This document shows, piece after piece, positions 63,410 to 64,000 of a stretch of DNA of 64,000 bases (the first letter of the stretch is position 1; the number at the start of each line of letters is the position of its first letter). Below the pieces are notes generated by a model. That model worked only from the letters and a program-made list of their open reading frames with translations, was not told where the DNA came from and did not search any database. The stretch is from Paenibacillus xylanexedens (GTDB taxonomy: Bacteria > Bacillota > Bacilli > Paenibacillales > Paenibacillaceae), in the NCBI RefSeq assembly GCF_017874615.1, contig NZ_JAGIKV010000027.1, positions 16,993 to 80,992 on the forward strand, in the 5' to 3' direction. Both the position numbers and the translations under genes were made by a program.

Positions 63410-63835
63410 ATGACAGATGCAGTAGATTGTGATATTCGACATTCTTTAGACCGAATTTCCTCCCAAATGCGTCGAAACTATAGTGAATCTCTTCGGGAAC
63501 TTAATCTCTATGTAGGACAAGATAATTTGTTGTATCGGCTGTGGTTGGGTGATGGGGTAACACAGATGCAACTAAGTGAACATATGAAATGCGAACCACC
63601 AACGGTCACAAACATGGTCAAATCACTGGAGCAGAACGGATTTATATATCGTAAACGTGATGTACAGGATGCAAGGATCATGCGTATCTTTCTAACCGAT
63701 AAGGGCAAAGAATTAGAAAAACCGGTTGAGTATAAATGGAGAGAGCAGCAAGAGAAACTACTTCAATCCATTTCTTCGGAAGATCGGCTGATATTGAGGC
63801 AATTCATGCAACAAATGGAGCGAAATATCTTATAA
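63410..63835 (+). CDS. MarR family transcriptional regulator
   Basis: A 141-residue winged-helix regulator. VTQMQLSEHMKCEPPTVTNMV is the helix-turn-helix, and NGFIYRKRDVQDARIMRIFLT is the wing with the conserved DxRxxR-type stretch. Two Cys (Cys8 and one in the recognition region, KCEPP) could sense oxidants or electrophiles. Its own promoter carries a TTAG-N4-CTAA box that also occurs before the nitroreductase and oxidoreductase genes, so it probably represses all three. Confidence 0.92.
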   Translation: MTDAVDCDIRHSLDRISSQMRRNYSESLRELNLYVGQDNLLYRLWLGDGVTQMQLSEHMKCEPPTVTNMVKSLEQNGFIYRKRDVQDARIMRIFLTDKGKELEKPVEYKWREQQEKLLQSISSEDRLILRQFMQQMERNIL

Positions 63836-63879
63836 CTTATGCCAAGCTTCACGTAAGCTAAATGAAGTGAACGAAGCAG

Positions 63880-63904
63880 AGCCGCTATTATAGCGGCTTT
63901 TTTT
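63880..63904 (+). terminator. Rho-independent terminator
   Basis: AGCCGCTA and TAGCGGCT form an 8-bp perfect stem with loop TTA, followed by T7. Member of the recurrent terminator type; it ends the MarR gene. Confidence 0.88.
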
Positions 63905-63944
63905 ATTATGGCTTTAGCCAGTTGAGTGCGTGAAACGCGCGAAA

Positions 63945-63970
63945 CAAAAAACCACCCGCTATGCGGGTGG
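63945..63970 (-). terminator. Minus-strand terminator of a gene beyond the right edge
   Basis: On the minus strand CCACCCGC and GCGGGTGG form an 8-bp stem with a 3-nt loop followed by T6. The 14 codons before it on the minus strand (63959-64000, ending in TAG) are open to the edge and could be the end of a leftward gene; too short to identify. Confidence 0.65.
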
Positions 63971-64000
63971 AGGGATCGAGGGTTTGACCACCAAGACCAT

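Noticed and set aside
63916..63945. GCGTGAAACGCGCGAAAC repeat-like stretch near the right edge
   Set aside because: Only short imperfect repetition; no recognisable element.
1..64000. tRNA, rRNA, CRISPR array, insertion sequence or prophage
   Set aside because: No cloverleaf, rRNA core, regularly spaced repeats, transposase or phage gene could be recognised on either strand.

Overview
The window looks like a chromosomal segment of a Paenibacillus-type soil Firmicute. Supporting signs are strong AGGAGG-type ribosome binding sites, frequent TTG and GTG starts, rho-independent terminators with long T runs, many CUT1 sugar transporters without their own ATPase, paired YesM/YesN-type sensors, and CcpA (cre-like) boxes. 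No RNA gene, prophage, insertion sequence or CRISPR array was found. The leftmost gene is cut by the window edge, and a few bases of another gene may enter at the right edge.

Left part (1-8400), small modules: the tail of a secreted protein; an amino-acid ABC importer (substrate-binding/permease fusion plus ATPase); a small hypothetical; an AraC regulator with a GH27 alpha-galactosidase; a divergent TetR / alpha-beta hydrolase pair sharing a perfect 22-bp palindrome; and a barnase-like ribonuclease, apparently a lipoprotein, followed by its barstar-like inhibitor.

Middle part (8500-42100), glycan import and sensing: an orphan sugar-binding lipoprotein behind a cre box; an AraC regulator divergent from two GH43 arabinoxylan enzymes with their own cre box; a binding protein / YesM kinase / YesN regulator trio without permeases; and an AraC protein with a degenerate receiver, divergent from a long operon (20946-33714). 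That operon holds two binding proteins (one fused to carbohydrate-binding-like domains), two complete permease pairs, an NHL-repeat protein, a Yip1-like membrane protein and a large DUF5696-like lipoprotein. It is followed by a small ORF and a secreted GH5 enzyme with a ricin-type lectin domain. I consider this operon the best candidate for an incompletely described system. A membrane-bound AraC regulator then precedes another LplB/LplC/LplA-like importer.

Xylan part (42300-56150): a GH8 exo-oligoxylanase gene broken by one frameshift in a homopolymer, an SGNH esterase, a CE1-type esterase, a GH11 xylanase, an SUMF1-type lipoprotein, a decayed second SGNH copy with a duplicated leader, a regulator/kinase/regulator signalling set, and an oligosaccharide importer. 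Together they would cut, de-esterify, sense and import arabinoglucuronoxylan fragments. The ATPase that energises the sugar permeases must be encoded elsewhere.

Right part (56400-64000): a translationally coupled CheY / CheC / PAS-GGDEF cassette; small membrane proteins including a twice-broken pseudogene; a secreted hypothetical; an HxlR regulator; and a Gfo/Idh/MocA oxidoreductase, a nitroreductase and a MarR regulator, each preceded by a SlyA-type TTAG-N4-CTAA box. Six related terminators built on a GCCGCTA-like stem recur in the left and right flanks but not between the glycan operons.
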